Made by a program: the position numbers and the translations under genes. Shown here one piece after another: positions 26,154 through 34,685 of a stretch of DNA of 64,000 bases. Each line of letters starts with the position of its first letter. Position 1 is the first letter of the stretch. This DNA comes from Haloactinospora alba (GTDB lineage Bacteria; Actinomycetota; Actinomycetes; Streptosporangiales; Streptosporangiaceae): the NCBI RefSeq assembly GCF_006717075.1, contig NZ_VFQC01000001.1:558001-622000 (forward strand), in the 5' to 3' direction. The notes below the pieces were generated by a model that saw nothing but the letters and a program-made list of their open reading frames with translations, searched no databases and was not told where the DNA came from.

Positions 26154-26339
26154 TCAGTTGCCGACCTTGCCGGCCTTGATGCACGACGTGCACGCGTTCA
26201 GGCGTTTGGGTGTGCCACCCACGCGCGTACGCACGGTCTGGATGTTGGGATTCCAGCGGCGGGGGGTGCGGCGGTGCGAGTGAGAGACACTTTTACCGAA
26301 CCCGGGTCCCTTGCCGCAAACGTCGCAGACGGAAGCCAC
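26154..26339 (-). CDS. rpmB: 50S ribosomal protein L28
   Basis: A 61-residue L28 of the Cys-containing type: start [15 protein letters not shown], then [16 protein letters not shown] and [12 protein letters not shown], giving a four-Cys zinc ribbon. The GTG start gives the normal N-terminus. It binds 23S rRNA in the large subunit. It is transcribed away from recG; the adjacent 540 bp contains no gene. Confidence 0.95.
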   Translation of the reverse strand: MASVCDVCGKGPGFGKSVSHSHRRTPRRWNPNIQTVRTRVGGTPKRLNACTSCIKAGKVGN

Positions 26340-26879
26340 GGTAACTCCATTCACGCTTTCGGGTCCGTGCACTGGCGCACACGTGCGAGAGCGACCCGAG
26401 AGGTCCAAAAATCAGGATGACGCTGCGCGCCGACCGTGCGAGCGTACACGACGATCGGAACCGCTCCCAACCGCACGGGGATCCTCCCCCGCACGAAGCG
26501 GTAGTGACGGGTGCGCCCCGGTCCGACACTCCAGCCGGAAGAAGGCCGCACGCCAGCGCCGCTACCAGTGTACCTGCAGTGTTCGACTCCCGGGCCACTA
26601 CCTCGCACGGCACCGCACACCAGCCGGGCCGGGCCCATTCGAGAGGTGCCCGCCCCCTCGCGCCCTGTCCGGGAACCCGGCGGCCGGCGCTCCCGCAGGC
26701 CGGCAGGGGACCCGTTCCGTGCCCGGAGGCGGCCGTGTCGCCGGCGCGGCCGCGCGCCCCGTGACGAGCAGTGCCCCCGGACAGGCCCTAACCTTGCACG
26801 TGAGGAGTCCGCCGCGCGCGTACCGGTACCCGTCGGCACGCGCGCGGTGTCCCGGTGGAGAGTGCTGGAAGGAGCCCCG
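26340..26879. other. 540-bp intergenic region between rpmB and recG
   Basis: No convincing gene. It must hold the divergent promoters of rpmB and recG, and it carries hairpin repeat copy C (26664-26785). In Streptomyces a DAK2-domain gene lies at this point; I see no trace of one. Confidence 0.55.
26664..26785. repeat. hairpin repeat family copy C, extended form
   Basis: Terminal arms CCTGTCCGGG (26664-26673) and CCCGGACAGG (26776-26785) are perfect. The right end GTGACGAGCAGTGCCCC is a diverged version of the GTGACGAACAGCGTCC core of copies A and B, and is followed by CCCTAACC as in copy D. It lies 94 bp before the recG start. Confidence 0.5.
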
Positions 26880-29114
26880 TTGATCACGTGGGACGAACCA
26901 CTACGGGCCACGCTGGGAGCCAACGCCGCCAAGAAGCTCGCCGCCGAACTGGACCTGCACACCGCGGGCGACCTGTTGCAGCACTATCCCCGGCGTTACG
27001 TCACCCGCGGGGAACTGACCGACCTCGCCGCGTTGGACGAGGGCGAGAACGCCACCGTGCAGGCCGAGGTCCGCAGGGCGAACGAGCGCCGCATCAACGG
27101 TGGGCAGGGCGGCAAGCCCCGGACCATGCTGGAGGTCGTCGTGACCGACGGCACAGCCCAGCTCACCCTGGCGTTCTTCCACAAGACCGGATGGCACAAG
27201 CGCCACCTGGTTCCGGGGTCCCAGGGCATGTTCGCCGGCAGGGTCTCCTCCTTCCGCGGCCGGCGCCAGCTCGCCCACCCCGAGTACGAGATGCTGCCCA
27301 CGGGGGAGGCCACCGGCGAGGACCGCGCCCGTGAGTTCGCCGGCAGACTGATCCCGGTCTACCCCGCCACCAAGGACCTCTCCTCCATGCGGATCCAACG
27401 CTGCGTGGAGGTGCTGCTGGACCAGGTCGGCGAACTCGACGACCCCCTGCCGCGGGAACTGCGCGAGCGCCACCGCCTCCGGGACCTGCGCACGGCGTTG
27501 GAGGACGTGCACCGGCCGGCCGACCGGGAGTCCGCCGACGCGGCGCTGCGCAGGCTCAAGTGGGATGAGGCCTTCGTGCTGCAGCTCGCCCTCGCCCAGC
27601 GCCACCGGGAGGCCTCCGCCGTCCCGGCGTGTGCCCGACCGCGCGTCACCGGCGCCGCACTCGACGCGTTCGACGCCCGGCTCCCCTTCACCCGGACCGA
27701 GGGCCAGGTGGCGGTGGGCGAGACCATCTCGGCCGGGCTCGAGGCCACCCACCCCATGCACCGCCTGCTACAGGGCGACGTGGGAGCCGGGAAGACCCTC
27801 GTCGCCCTGCGTGCCATGCTGCAGGTCGTGGACGCGGGCGGCCAGGCCGTCCTGCTCGCCCCCACCGAGGTCCTGGCCCAGCAGCACTACCACTCCATCG
27901 TGGCGATGCTCGGCCCCCTCGCCGACGGCGGGCGGCTCGGCGCGGACGAGCACGCCACCCGCGTCACACTGCTGACCGGCTCCGCCGGAGCGGCCGCGCG
28001 ACGCGAGGCGCTGCTGGAAGCGGCCTCGGGCACGGCGGGAATCGTGGTCGGCACCCACGCCCTCCTGCAGGAGCACGTGTCGTTCGCGGACCTGGGGCTC
28101 GTCGTGGTGGACGAACAGCACCGGTTCGGGGTGGAGCAGCGCGACGCGCTGCGGGAGAAGGCGACGCGGGGGCGGCCGCACGTCCTGGTGATGACCGCGA
28201 CCCCCATCCCGCGCACGGTCGCCATGACCGTGTACGGCGACCTCGACGTGTCCGTGCTCGACCAAATCCCCGCCGGACGCTCCCGGGTGGACACGCACGT
28301 GGTCCCGGCGCGGGAGAAACCGCACTTCCTGCACCGTGCCTGGGAGCGGATCACCGAGGAAGCCGCCCGGGGCCACCAGGCGTTCGTGGTCTGCCCCCGG
28401 ATCGACGGCGACGGGACCGAGGCAGGCTCCGCGCCCGCCGGGGAACAGAACGGAGACAGCCCGCTCCAAGAGGAGGGCGGCGGGAACGAGGCGGAAGCGG
28501 GGACGCGCCCGCCGCTGGCGGTGTCCGACGTCGCCGCCGAGCTCTCCGAGGGGCCGCTCGCCGCCGTGCGGGTCGAGGCGTTGCACGGCCGTCTCACCCC
28601 GGACGAGAAGGAGTCGGTCATGCGCCGCTTCTCCGCGGGCGAGGTGGACGTGCTCGTGTCGACCACCGTGGTGGAGGTGGGGGTCGACGTGCCGAACGCG
28701 ACAGTGATGGCGATCATGGACGCCGACCGTTTCGGCGTGTCCCAGCTGCACCAGCTCCGGGGGCGTATCGGACGCGGGAGCCTGCCCGGGCTGTGCCTGC
28801 TGGTGACCGAGGCCGAGGAGGACACACCGGCGCGGGACCGGCTGGATGCGGTGGCGGGAACCCGGGACGGGTTCGCGCTGTCGCGGGTCGACCTGGAACA
28901 GCGCCGCGAGGGGGACGTGCTCGGCGGTGCCCAGTCGGGGAAGCGGTCCTCGCTGCGGCTGCTCACCCTGCTGCGGGACGCCGACCTCATCGGCGACGCC
29001 CGGGAGGAGGCCGCCGCGTTCGTCGCGGCCGATCCCGAGCTGGCCACCCACCCGCGACTGGCCCGCTCCCTGGGGGACTTCCTGGAGCGGGCCGATTACC
29101 TGGAGAAGGCCTGA
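26880..29114 (+). CDS. recG: ATP-dependent DNA helicase RecG
   Basis: A 744-residue RecG, which remodels stalled forks and Holliday junctions. Order: N-terminal wedge/OB domain (LLQHYPRRYVTR), helicase motifs QGDVGAGKT (Walker A), DEQHRFG (motif II), MTATPIPRT (III), ALHGRLTPDEKE (IV), STTVVEVGVDVPNAT (V) and QLRGRIGRG (VI). An acidic insertion of about 35 residues (near 515-545) separates motifs IA of domain 2. I chose the TTG at 26880 because GGAAGGAG precedes it by 5 nt and it gives the usual length. Confidence 0.95.
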   Translation: MITWDEPLRATLGANAAKKLAAELDLHTAGDLLQHYPRRYVTRGELTDLAALDEGENATVQAEVRRANERRINGGQGGKPRTMLEVVVTDGTAQLTLAFFHKTGWHKRHLVPGSQGMFAGRVSSFRGRRQLAHPEYEMLPTGEATGEDRAREFAGRLIPVYPATKDLSSMRIQRCVEVLLDQVGELDDPLPRELRERHRLRDLRTALEDVHRPADRESADAALRRLKWDEAFVLQLALAQRHREASAVPACARPRVTGAALDAFDARLPFTRTEGQVAVGETISAGLEATHPMHRLLQGDVGAGKTLVALRAMLQVVDAGGQAVLLAPTEVLAQQHYHSIVAMLGPLADGGRLGADEHATRVTLLTGSAGAAARREALLEAASGTAGIVVGTHALLQEHVSFADLGLVVVDEQHRFGVEQRDALREKATRGRPHVLVMTATPIPRTVAMTVYGDLDVSVLDQIPAGRSRVDTHVVPAREKPHFLHRAWERITEEAARGHQAFVVCPRIDGDGTEAGSAPAGEQNGDSPLQEEGGGNEAEAGTRPPLAVSDVAAELSEGPLAAVRVEALHGRLTPDEKESVMRRFSAGEVDVLVSTTVVEVGVDVPNATVMAIMDADRFGVSQLHQLRGRIGRGSLPGLCLLVTEAEEDTPARDRLDAVAGTRDGFALSRVDLEQRREGDVLGGAQSGKRSSLRLLTLLRDADLIGDAREEAAAFVAADPELATHPRLARSLGDFLERADYLEKA

Positions 29115-29117
29115 GTC

Positions 29118-29183
29118 CCCTGCCGGTGGGCGCGTGCGCGGAACCGGGGCGGGGCCGTGACGAACAGCGTCCACCGGACAGGG
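29118..29183. repeat. hairpin repeat family copy B
   Basis: A 66-bp element starting 4 bp after the recG stop: arms CCCTGCCGGTGGGCGC (29118-29133) and GCGTCCACCGGACAGGG (29167-29183) pair with one bulge and one mismatch. Its centre begins GTGCGCGG and ends CGTGACGAACA, as in copy A. It could also act as the recG terminator. Confidence 0.7.
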
Positions 29184-29274
29184 CCAGCCCACGGCCGCGG
29201 CGCGCGGCTGGTCCGGTAGACCTGGTGCTTGGGAACGGACACGGCACCGTAGCCAGAGAGGGGAAACTGCACAC

Positions 29275-29856
29275 ATGACCCGCATCATCGCCGGAACCGC
29301 GGGGGGACGCCGGCTCGCCGTACCCAACGGGAGGGTGACCCGCCCCACCGGTGACCGGACGCGTGAGGCACTGTTCTCCTCGGTGCTGTCGGACCTGGGA
29401 ACCCTGTCCGAGGCGCGGGTGCTGGACCTGTACGCGGGGTCGGGGGCGATCGGGCTGGAGGCGCTGTCCCGCGGGGCGTCCCACGCGCTGATGGTGGAGG
29501 CCGACCGCCGGGCGGCCGCGACGTTGCGCCGCAACGTCGCGAGCGTGGACCTGCCGGGAGCCCGGGTGGAGGTCGGACGGGTGCTGCGGGTACTGGAGCG
29601 GGGGCCGGGAGGCGCCCCCTACGATCTCGTCGTCGCCGACCCGCCCTACGCGCTGCCCGACGCCGAGCTCGGTGAGGTGCTGGCGGCGCTGCGCGACGGA
29701 GGGTGGTGCGTGCCGGACGCGCTGCTGGTGGTGGAACGCGCGAGCCGTGGGCCCGACCTGGTGTGGCCCGAGGGCTTCGTCCCGGTGCGGATGCGCCGTT
29801 ACGGGGAGGCGACCCTTTGGTACGGTCGCACCGCGAGTCTCCCGGACCATGCCTGA
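29275..29856 (+). CDS. rsmD: 16S rRNA (guanine966-N2)-methyltransferase
   Basis: A 193-residue RsmD: N-terminal RIIAGTAGGRRLAVP, GDRTREALFSSV, SAM-binding VLDLYAGSGAIGLEALSRGA and the catalytic DPPY (VVADPPYALP). It methylates G966 of 16S rRNA late in 30S assembly. The usual rsmD-coaD order holds, with coaD 67 bp downstream. Confidence 0.93.
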   Translation: MTRIIAGTAGGRRLAVPNGRVTRPTGDRTREALFSSVLSDLGTLSEARVLDLYAGSGAIGLEALSRGASHALMVEADRRAAATLRRNVASVDLPGARVEVGRVLRVLERGPGGAPYDLVVADPPYALPDAELGEVLAALRDGGWCVPDALLVVERASRGPDLVWPEGFVPVRMRRYGEATLWYGRTASLPDHA

Positions 29857-29923
29857 ACGCCGGGCGGGAACCGCCGGGGCGGGGAACCGTGCCCGAAGGT
29901 CGGCCAGAGAGGAGCGGTCCACC

Positions 29924-30409
29924 GTGCGCCGTGTCGTCTGCCCCGGGTCCTTCGACCCGATCACCAACGGTCACATCGACATCATCGGGCGCGCAGCACG
30001 GCAGTACGACGAGGTGATCGCGGCTGTTCTGCTGAACGTCAACAAACGCGGCCTGTTCAGCGTCGAGGAGAAGCTGGACATGCTGGCGGAGTGCACCCGC
30101 GACTTCGGGAACGTGCGGCTGGCCAAGTTCGACGGGCTGCTGGTGGACTTCTGCCGGGAGAACGAGGTCAACTCCATCATCCGCAGTCTGCGTTCGGTCA
30201 GCGACTTCGACTACGAGATGCAGATCGCCCAGATGAACTACCGGCTCTCCGGTGTGGAGACGATGTTCATGACGGCCAACCCGCAGTACTCGTTCCTGAG
30301 CTCCAGCCTGGTGAAGGAGGTCGCCCGGAACGGCGGGGACGTCAGCGGTCTGGTGGCGCCGTACGTGGAGACGCGGCTGCGGGAGAAGTACAAGGAGCAG
30401 GGGGACTGA
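29924..30409 (+). CDS. coaD: phosphopantetheine adenylyltransferase
   Basis: A 161-residue CoaD, making dephospho-CoA from 4'-phosphopantetheine and ATP. It shows CPGSFDPITNGHIDII with the nucleotidyltransferase TxGH motif, RSLRSVSDFDYE and the YSFLSSSLVKEVA loop (ISSTxxR equivalent). GTG start after GAGAGGAG; the length is exactly the family norm. Confidence 0.95.
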   Translation: MRRVVCPGSFDPITNGHIDIIGRAARQYDEVIAAVLLNVNKRGLFSVEEKLDMLAECTRDFGNVRLAKFDGLLVDFCRENEVNSIIRSLRSVSDFDYEMQIAQMNYRLSGVETMFMTANPQYSFLSSSLVKEVARNGGDVSGLVAPYVETRLREKYKEQGD

Positions 30410-30629
30410 CCGTTCCCCGGGACAACGGGTGATTTTGGGGCGGCCCGCATCGGTGGTTACGATGAAGGAACGATTGTGCCTGAATCTCCGCTGCGCCGTG
30501 CGGGTGTGACATTCCGCGCTCGGCGGTGCCGGGGAGTACCACCAGCTCGCCGTTCGCCGCCACGGCGGACGGCCGTATTCAACGAAAGCGCGAATTACCC
30601 TGTCTCGTCTAGATGCTCGCGCCCCTCTC

Positions 30630-31187
30630 GTGGTCGACACCAAGTCACTGGGGCGCCAACCAGGTTCGATGCGGACCCTCGAACGCATCGCGCCCGCTCC
30701 CGGATCGTTGGCGAACGGGATGGTCCACGTCCCCGAGGGCGCCGACATCGCACTGGAGCTGCGGCTCGAAGCGGTCATGGAGGGGGTCCTCGTCACGGGG
30801 ACGGGACGCACCAGGTACGAGGGGGAGTGCTCCCGGTGCCTGGATCCGGTCTCCGACGCCATCGAGGTCGATTTCCAGGAGCTCTTCCGGTACCCGGAGG
30901 AGGACTCCAAGGGCAGGAGCCCGGCCGCCTCGGAATCGGACGCCGAGGACGAGGAGGACGAGGACTACTACCTTGAGGACGATCTGCTCGACATGGAGCA
31001 GGTGCTCAGGGACGCGCTCGTTCTCGCGCTGCCGTTGACCCCGCTGTGCCGGGACGACTGCCCCGGCCTCTGCGTGGAGTGCGGAGTCAAGCTCGCCGAG
31101 GCCGAACCCGGCCACAGCCACGGCGACCCTGTCGACCCCCGCTGGGAGCCGTTGCGGAAACTGGGCGGGGACACCGGTGAGCAGTGA
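30630..31187 (+). CDS. DUF177 (YceD-like) protein
   Basis: A 185-residue protein from the first available GTG. DUF177 motifs: VDTKSLGRQPG, VMEGVLVTG, ECSRCLDPV, and the C-terminal zinc-like CRDDCPGLCVECG. The gene lies between coaD and rpmF, as is standard, and YceD homologues help 23S rRNA/L32 expression or processing. In-frame residues LSRLDARAPLV just upstream match the usual family N-terminus, yet no ATG, GTG or TTG lies between the in-frame stop at 30507 and 30630. True initiation could be at a rare ATT (30594) or CTG (30600). An acidic stretch (DEEDEDYYLEDD) is present. Confidence 0.85.
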   Translation: MVDTKSLGRQPGSMRTLERIAPAPGSLANGMVHVPEGADIALELRLEAVMEGVLVTGTGRTRYEGECSRCLDPVSDAIEVDFQELFRYPEEDSKGRSPAASESDAEDEEDEDYYLEDDLLDMEQVLRDALVLALPLTPLCRDDCPGLCVECGVKLAEAEPGHSHGDPVDPRWEPLRKLGGDTGEQ

Positions 31188-31555
31188 CGGTTCCCCGCGC
31201 GGGTTCACCGTCTGAGGTGACCCGGCGGGTGGGTGACACCACCACGGCGGAGCGACCGGTTCCGCCTGTCGAGTAAGCTGTGGCTGGTCCGTCGTCCGGT
31301 CCGGCCCGCGTGCCGCACGGTGCGGACACCAGGACACCGGGCAGTGCGGACCGTGACATCCTCGCCGCCAGTGGCGGGGAGGTGAGACACCGCCTCCGGT
31401 GCGGTGCCGTTGGGCAGCGCACGACGGGGAGGTCCCGGCGGGGATTCGCCCCTGTCGGGGGTGATGACCGCACGGTGCCATGAGTACCTCACCCTGAGGG
31501 GCGGCCGGGGTTTCCGCCCGTCAGGCGGGAGAGGACGTCAACGAGGAGGAGTAAA
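31188..31555. other. 368-bp intergenic region upstream of rpmF
   Basis: No gene is seen. It presumably holds the rpmF promoter and leader; small GC hairpins occur (for example around 31518-31530), but nothing that I can name. Confidence 0.5.
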
Positions 31556-31732
31556 GTGGCTGTTCCGAAGCAAAAGAAGTCGCGGAGTAATACCCGCAAG
31601 CGCCGGTCCCAGTGGACCGCGTCGCGTCCGAACCTGGTTACCTGCCAGCGTTGCCGTGGCACCAAGCTCTCCCACACGGCTTGCCCCACCTGCGGCACGT
31701 ACCGGAACCGCCAGGTCGTCAAGCCGGCGTGA
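31556..31732 (+). CDS. rpmF: 50S ribosomal protein L32
   Basis: A 58-residue L32: VAVPKQKKSRSNTRKRRSQW followed by two CxxC pairs (TCQRCRG and ACPTCG), the zinc-binding form. GTG start after GAGGAGGA. It follows the DUF177 gene in the standard order and precedes rnc. Confidence 0.95.
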   Translation: MAVPKQKKSRSNTRKRRSQWTASRPNLVTCQRCRGTKLSHTACPTCGTYRNRQVVKPA

Positions 31733-31983
31733 GCAGCGGATCGCGGTGGGCTCACGCGGTTGGGCCCGCCGATCCGACCGCGACGCGGGAGACCACACAC
31801 CGGTACGGGCATATCCCGAGGCCGTGGTGGTCGCCGGCGGGAGGGCGGTTCCCCTCCCCGTGTGCCAACAGCGGCGTCCACCTCGCTCTCGAGCGTCCCT
31901 TGACCGGATCTGCCGAGCGCAGCCGTGCGACGACCCGGCGTGCCTGGGGACAGGACGCTGGAGATTTAGGGGTGTGAGCGCGA

Positions 31984-32709
31984 GTGGCAACGCAACTCAG
32001 CGCCGTTGAGGCACACGAGTTCTACCAGGCGATCGGTGTCGAACTGGACGCGCAGGTACTGACTCGCGCGTTGACGCATCGTTCCTACGCTTACGAGAAG
32101 GGCGGCCTGCCCACGAACGAGCGCCTGGAATTCCTCGGGGACTCCGTGCTCGGGTTGGTCGTCACGGACACGTTGTTCCGGGAGCATCCCGATCTGCCCG
32201 AGGGGCAGCTCGCCAAGCTGCGCGCGGCCGTGGTCAACATGCGCGCGCTCGCCGACGTGTCCCGGGGCCTGGGCATCGGCGGCTACATCAGGCTGGGGCG
32301 CGGCGAGGAAGGCACCGGGGGGCGGGACAAGTCCTCCATCCTCGCCGACACGCTGGAGGCGATCATCGGCGCGGTCTATCTGGACCGGGGCCTGGACGTC
32401 GCCTCGGACCTGGTGCACCGCCTGTTCGACCCGTTGATCTCCACCGCCTCGGGGCTCGGCGCGGGGTTGGACTGGAAGACGTCGCTGCAGGAGCTGACCG
32501 CCTCCGAGGTGCTGGGTGTTCCCGAGTACTTCGTGGAGGAGAGCGGCCCCGACCACCAGAAGACGTTCCGGGCCACGGTCCGTGTGGCCGGGGAGGAGTA
32601 CGGTCTCGGCGCGGGGAGCAGCAAGAAGGAGGCCGAGCAGCAGGCAGCGGAGTCGGCGTGGAAGGCGATCCGCGCCCGTTCCGCCGGCCGGGGCGAGTCC
32701 CGGGAGTGA
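31984..32709 (+). CDS. rnc: ribonuclease III
   Basis: A 241-residue RNase III: catalytic signature [17 protein letters not shown] (about residues 40-56), the second acidic site [13 protein letters not shown] (about 120) and a C-terminal double-stranded RNA-binding domain (about 158-230, [18 protein letters not shown]). It processes rRNA and structured mRNAs. GTG start; the next gene, mutM, starts 7 bp after its stop. Confidence 0.95.
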   Translation: MATQLSAVEAHEFYQAIGVELDAQVLTRALTHRSYAYEKGGLPTNERLEFLGDSVLGLVVTDTLFREHPDLPEGQLAKLRAAVVNMRALADVSRGLGIGGYIRLGRGEEGTGGRDKSSILADTLEAIIGAVYLDRGLDVASDLVHRLFDPLISTASGLGAGLDWKTSLQELTASEVLGVPEYFVEESGPDHQKTFRATVRVAGEEYGLGAGSSKKEAEQQAAESAWKAIRARSAGRGESRE

Positions 32710-32716
32710 CGCTCGG

Positions 32717-33589
32717 ATGCCTGAACTTCCCGAGGTGGAGGTGGTCCGGCGCGGGCTGGACCAGTGGGTGACCGGTCGCACGATCGGCGCGGTCTCGGTT
32801 CTGCACCAGCGTGCCGTCCGGCGGCACGCTGGTGGGCGGAGCGACTTCTCCGCCCGGCTGTCCGACCGCCGGGTCGAGGGTGTGTCCCGGCGGGGTAAGT
32901 ACCTGTGGCTGGCGCTGGACTCGGGCGAGGCTCTTCTGGCGCACCTGGGTATGAGCGGGCAGCTCCTGGTGCAGCGGCCGCAACAGGCGCCGGAGCGCCA
33001 CCTGCGGGCGTCACTGCGGCTGGACGGGGACGAGGGGACCGAGGTGCGGTTCGTCGACCAGCGCACGTTCGGTCACCTGCTGGTGGATCCGCTGGTCGCG
33101 GACGGCGGCGCGCGGGTGCCGTCGGCAGCCCGCCACATCGCCCGTGACCCGCTCGATCCCGAGTTCGACGAGGACGCCGTGGCGGCGGTACTGGCGCGGC
33201 GCCGCAGCGACATCAAACGCGCCCTGCTGGACCAGTCGCTGATAAGCGGCATCGGCAACATCTATGCTGACGAGGCGTTGTGGCGGGTACGACTGCACGG
33301 CGGGCAGCACACCGGGTCGCTGCGCCGCTCCGACGTCGCGGAGCTGATGGCCGAGGTCCGGGCGGTCATGCGCGACGCGTTGGCCGCCGGCGGCACCTCG
33401 TTCGACGAGCTGTACGTGAACGTCAACGGGGAGAGCGGTTACTTCGAACGGGGACTGAACGTCTACGGGCGGGAGGGGCAACCGTGCGCGCGGTGCGCCG
33501 CCCCGGTCCGGCGTTCGGCGTTCATGAACCGCTCCTCGTACCACTGCCCCCGGTGCCAGCCGCTGCCCGCCGGTGTGAAGCCAGCCTGA
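32717..33589 (+). CDS. mutM: formamidopyrimidine-DNA glycosylase
   Basis: A 290-residue Fpg/MutM that removes 8-oxoguanine. The catalytic N-terminus PELPEVE is intact, followed by [17 protein letters not shown], the helix-two-turn-helix [14 protein letters not shown] and a C-terminal zinc finger (CARC...CPRC). The N-terminal Pro is exposed after Met removal at ATG 32717. It is close behind rnc and before acyP, a likely operon. Confidence 0.95.
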   Translation: MPELPEVEVVRRGLDQWVTGRTIGAVSVLHQRAVRRHAGGRSDFSARLSDRRVEGVSRRGKYLWLALDSGEALLAHLGMSGQLLVQRPQQAPERHLRASLRLDGDEGTEVRFVDQRTFGHLLVDPLVADGGARVPSAARHIARDPLDPEFDEDAVAAVLARRRSDIKRALLDQSLISGIGNIYADEALWRVRLHGGQHTGSLRRSDVAELMAEVRAVMRDALAAGGTSFDELYVNVNGESGYFERGLNVYGREGQPCARCAAPVRRSAFMNRSSYHCPRCQPLPAGVKPA

Positions 33590-33605
33590 GGCGAGGGAGG
33601 TCCGA

Positions 33606-33881
33606 GTGAGCGACGCGCGGATGACGGCATGGGTGCGTGGCCGGGTCCAGGGTGTCGGATTCCGTTGGTGGGTGCGTGCGCGCGCTCTGGAGCTGGGCCT
33701 GACCGGTGCGGCGACGAACCTGCCGGACGGCAGGGTGGAGGTCGTCGCCGAGGGTGAGCGGGAGCACTGTTCCCGGTTGCTTGAACTGCTGCGTAGCGGG
33801 GATACTCCCGGTCAGGTCGCGTCCGTTACCGAGCGTTGGGACGAGTTTCGGGGTGCGTTCTCCGGATTCGTCGAACGGTGA
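33606..33881 (+). CDS. acyP: acylphosphatase
   Basis: A 91-residue acylphosphatase with the substrate-binding Arg in [12 protein letters not shown] and the catalytic Asn in [11 protein letters not shown]. It hydrolyses acyl phosphates in the cytosol. The GTG start follows GGGAGG, and the gene is 16 bp after mutM, probably co-transcribed; a hairpin lies about 115 bp downstream. Confidence 0.93.
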   Translation: MSDARMTAWVRGRVQGVGFRWWVRARALELGLTGAATNLPDGRVEVVAEGEREHCSRLLELLRSGDTPGQVASVTERWDEFRGAFSGFVER

Positions 33882-33995
33882 GTATCCTGGAGAGAGGATG
33901 CGAGCCGTGTGCTCCGGGTGCCAGCTCGTGTCGCTGCGTCCGTCGAGTGGACGGCGCGGCGGTACCGGTCGGGCCGGGAGGCGCGGATGCGGAGC

Positions 33996-34016
33996 GCCAG
34001 GCGAGACTCGCCTGGC
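33996..34016 (+). terminator. hairpin downstream of acyP
   Basis: A perfect 9-bp stem GCCAGGCGA / TCGCCTGGC with a 3-nt loop, followed by TACTGCG. It is a likely end of the rnc-mutM-acyP transcript. Confidence 0.6.
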
Positions 34017-34184
34017 TACTGCGTGATCACTGACAGTAATTGACGGTTGTGACTGGCGACGTCCACAGCGCGGCGTTGGAGGGCGTGCTCCGCTTCTTTC
34101 GGCAGGGTGCTGGTGGTTGTTCGGGGCGGTCCCGGGGCCGTGCGCGTCGTCCAGTCTGGTTACTCAACGTGGAGGACCCACATC

Positions 34185-34376
34185 ATGGCGAAGGCTCTGT
34201 TTGGCCACGTCGGCGCTTCCGACCCGCAGATGGTCCGGGAGATGCAGCGGTTGCGGGAGCGGGTGCGCGATCTTGAGGAGGAGGTCGGGCGCCTTCAGGC
34301 GCGTAACGAGCAACTCAGCGCCGAGGTAGCTGACGTGGCTGTCAGCGCGACGGATCGCGAGCCCGCGCTCGCGTAG
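34185..34376 (+). CDS. small conserved coiled-coil protein
   Basis: A 63-residue protein: AKALFGHVGASDPQMVREM then a heptad-like RLRERVRDLEEEVGRLQARNEQL coiled coil. Similar small proteins occur near smc in actinobacteria; the function is unknown. The ATG follows GGAGGACC at good spacing. It ends in a short Ser/Ala/Thr tail before a hairpin. Confidence 0.75.
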   Translation: MAKALFGHVGASDPQMVREMQRLRERVRDLEEEVGRLQARNEQLSAEVADVAVSATDREPALA

Positions 34377-34413
34377 TACGCGCCCAACCGTAGCTTTACG
34401 GATGTAACGAACA

Positions 34414-34448
34414 AGGGACGCCGCCCCGCACCGTACTCCGGCGTCCCT
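34414..34448 (+). terminator. hairpin after the small coiled-coil gene
   Basis: A perfect 10-bp stem AGGGACGCCG (34414-34423) / CGGCGTCCCT (34439-34448) with a 15-nt loop. It separates this gene from the smc leader (34449-34685), in which I see no gene. Confidence 0.65.
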
Positions 34449-34685
34449 GGTGGCGCAGGGGAGAGATCCCGTCCGATTCCGCGAGGGATCCCCCTCTCCC
34501 TATTTCCTACTTTCCCGAGGGATTTGGCAAGATTACGCGCGGCATCGGTCCGCGCCACGCTCCCGAAACGGCGAGTCTGTTCACACCGGTGCTGTTCGTT
34601 CCCGGAACGGGGCCCGTACCCGGCGCGTTCGTGGCACCCTTGTCCTGCGGAACCGTAAACCGGGAACGGGAACAGGGAGTACGGG

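Noticed and set aside
34560-34640. Fifth copy of the hairpin repeat near GTGCTGTTCGTTCCCGG
   Set aside because: Only a short word matches (CGAACAGC); arms and centre are absent, so chance similarity is likely.
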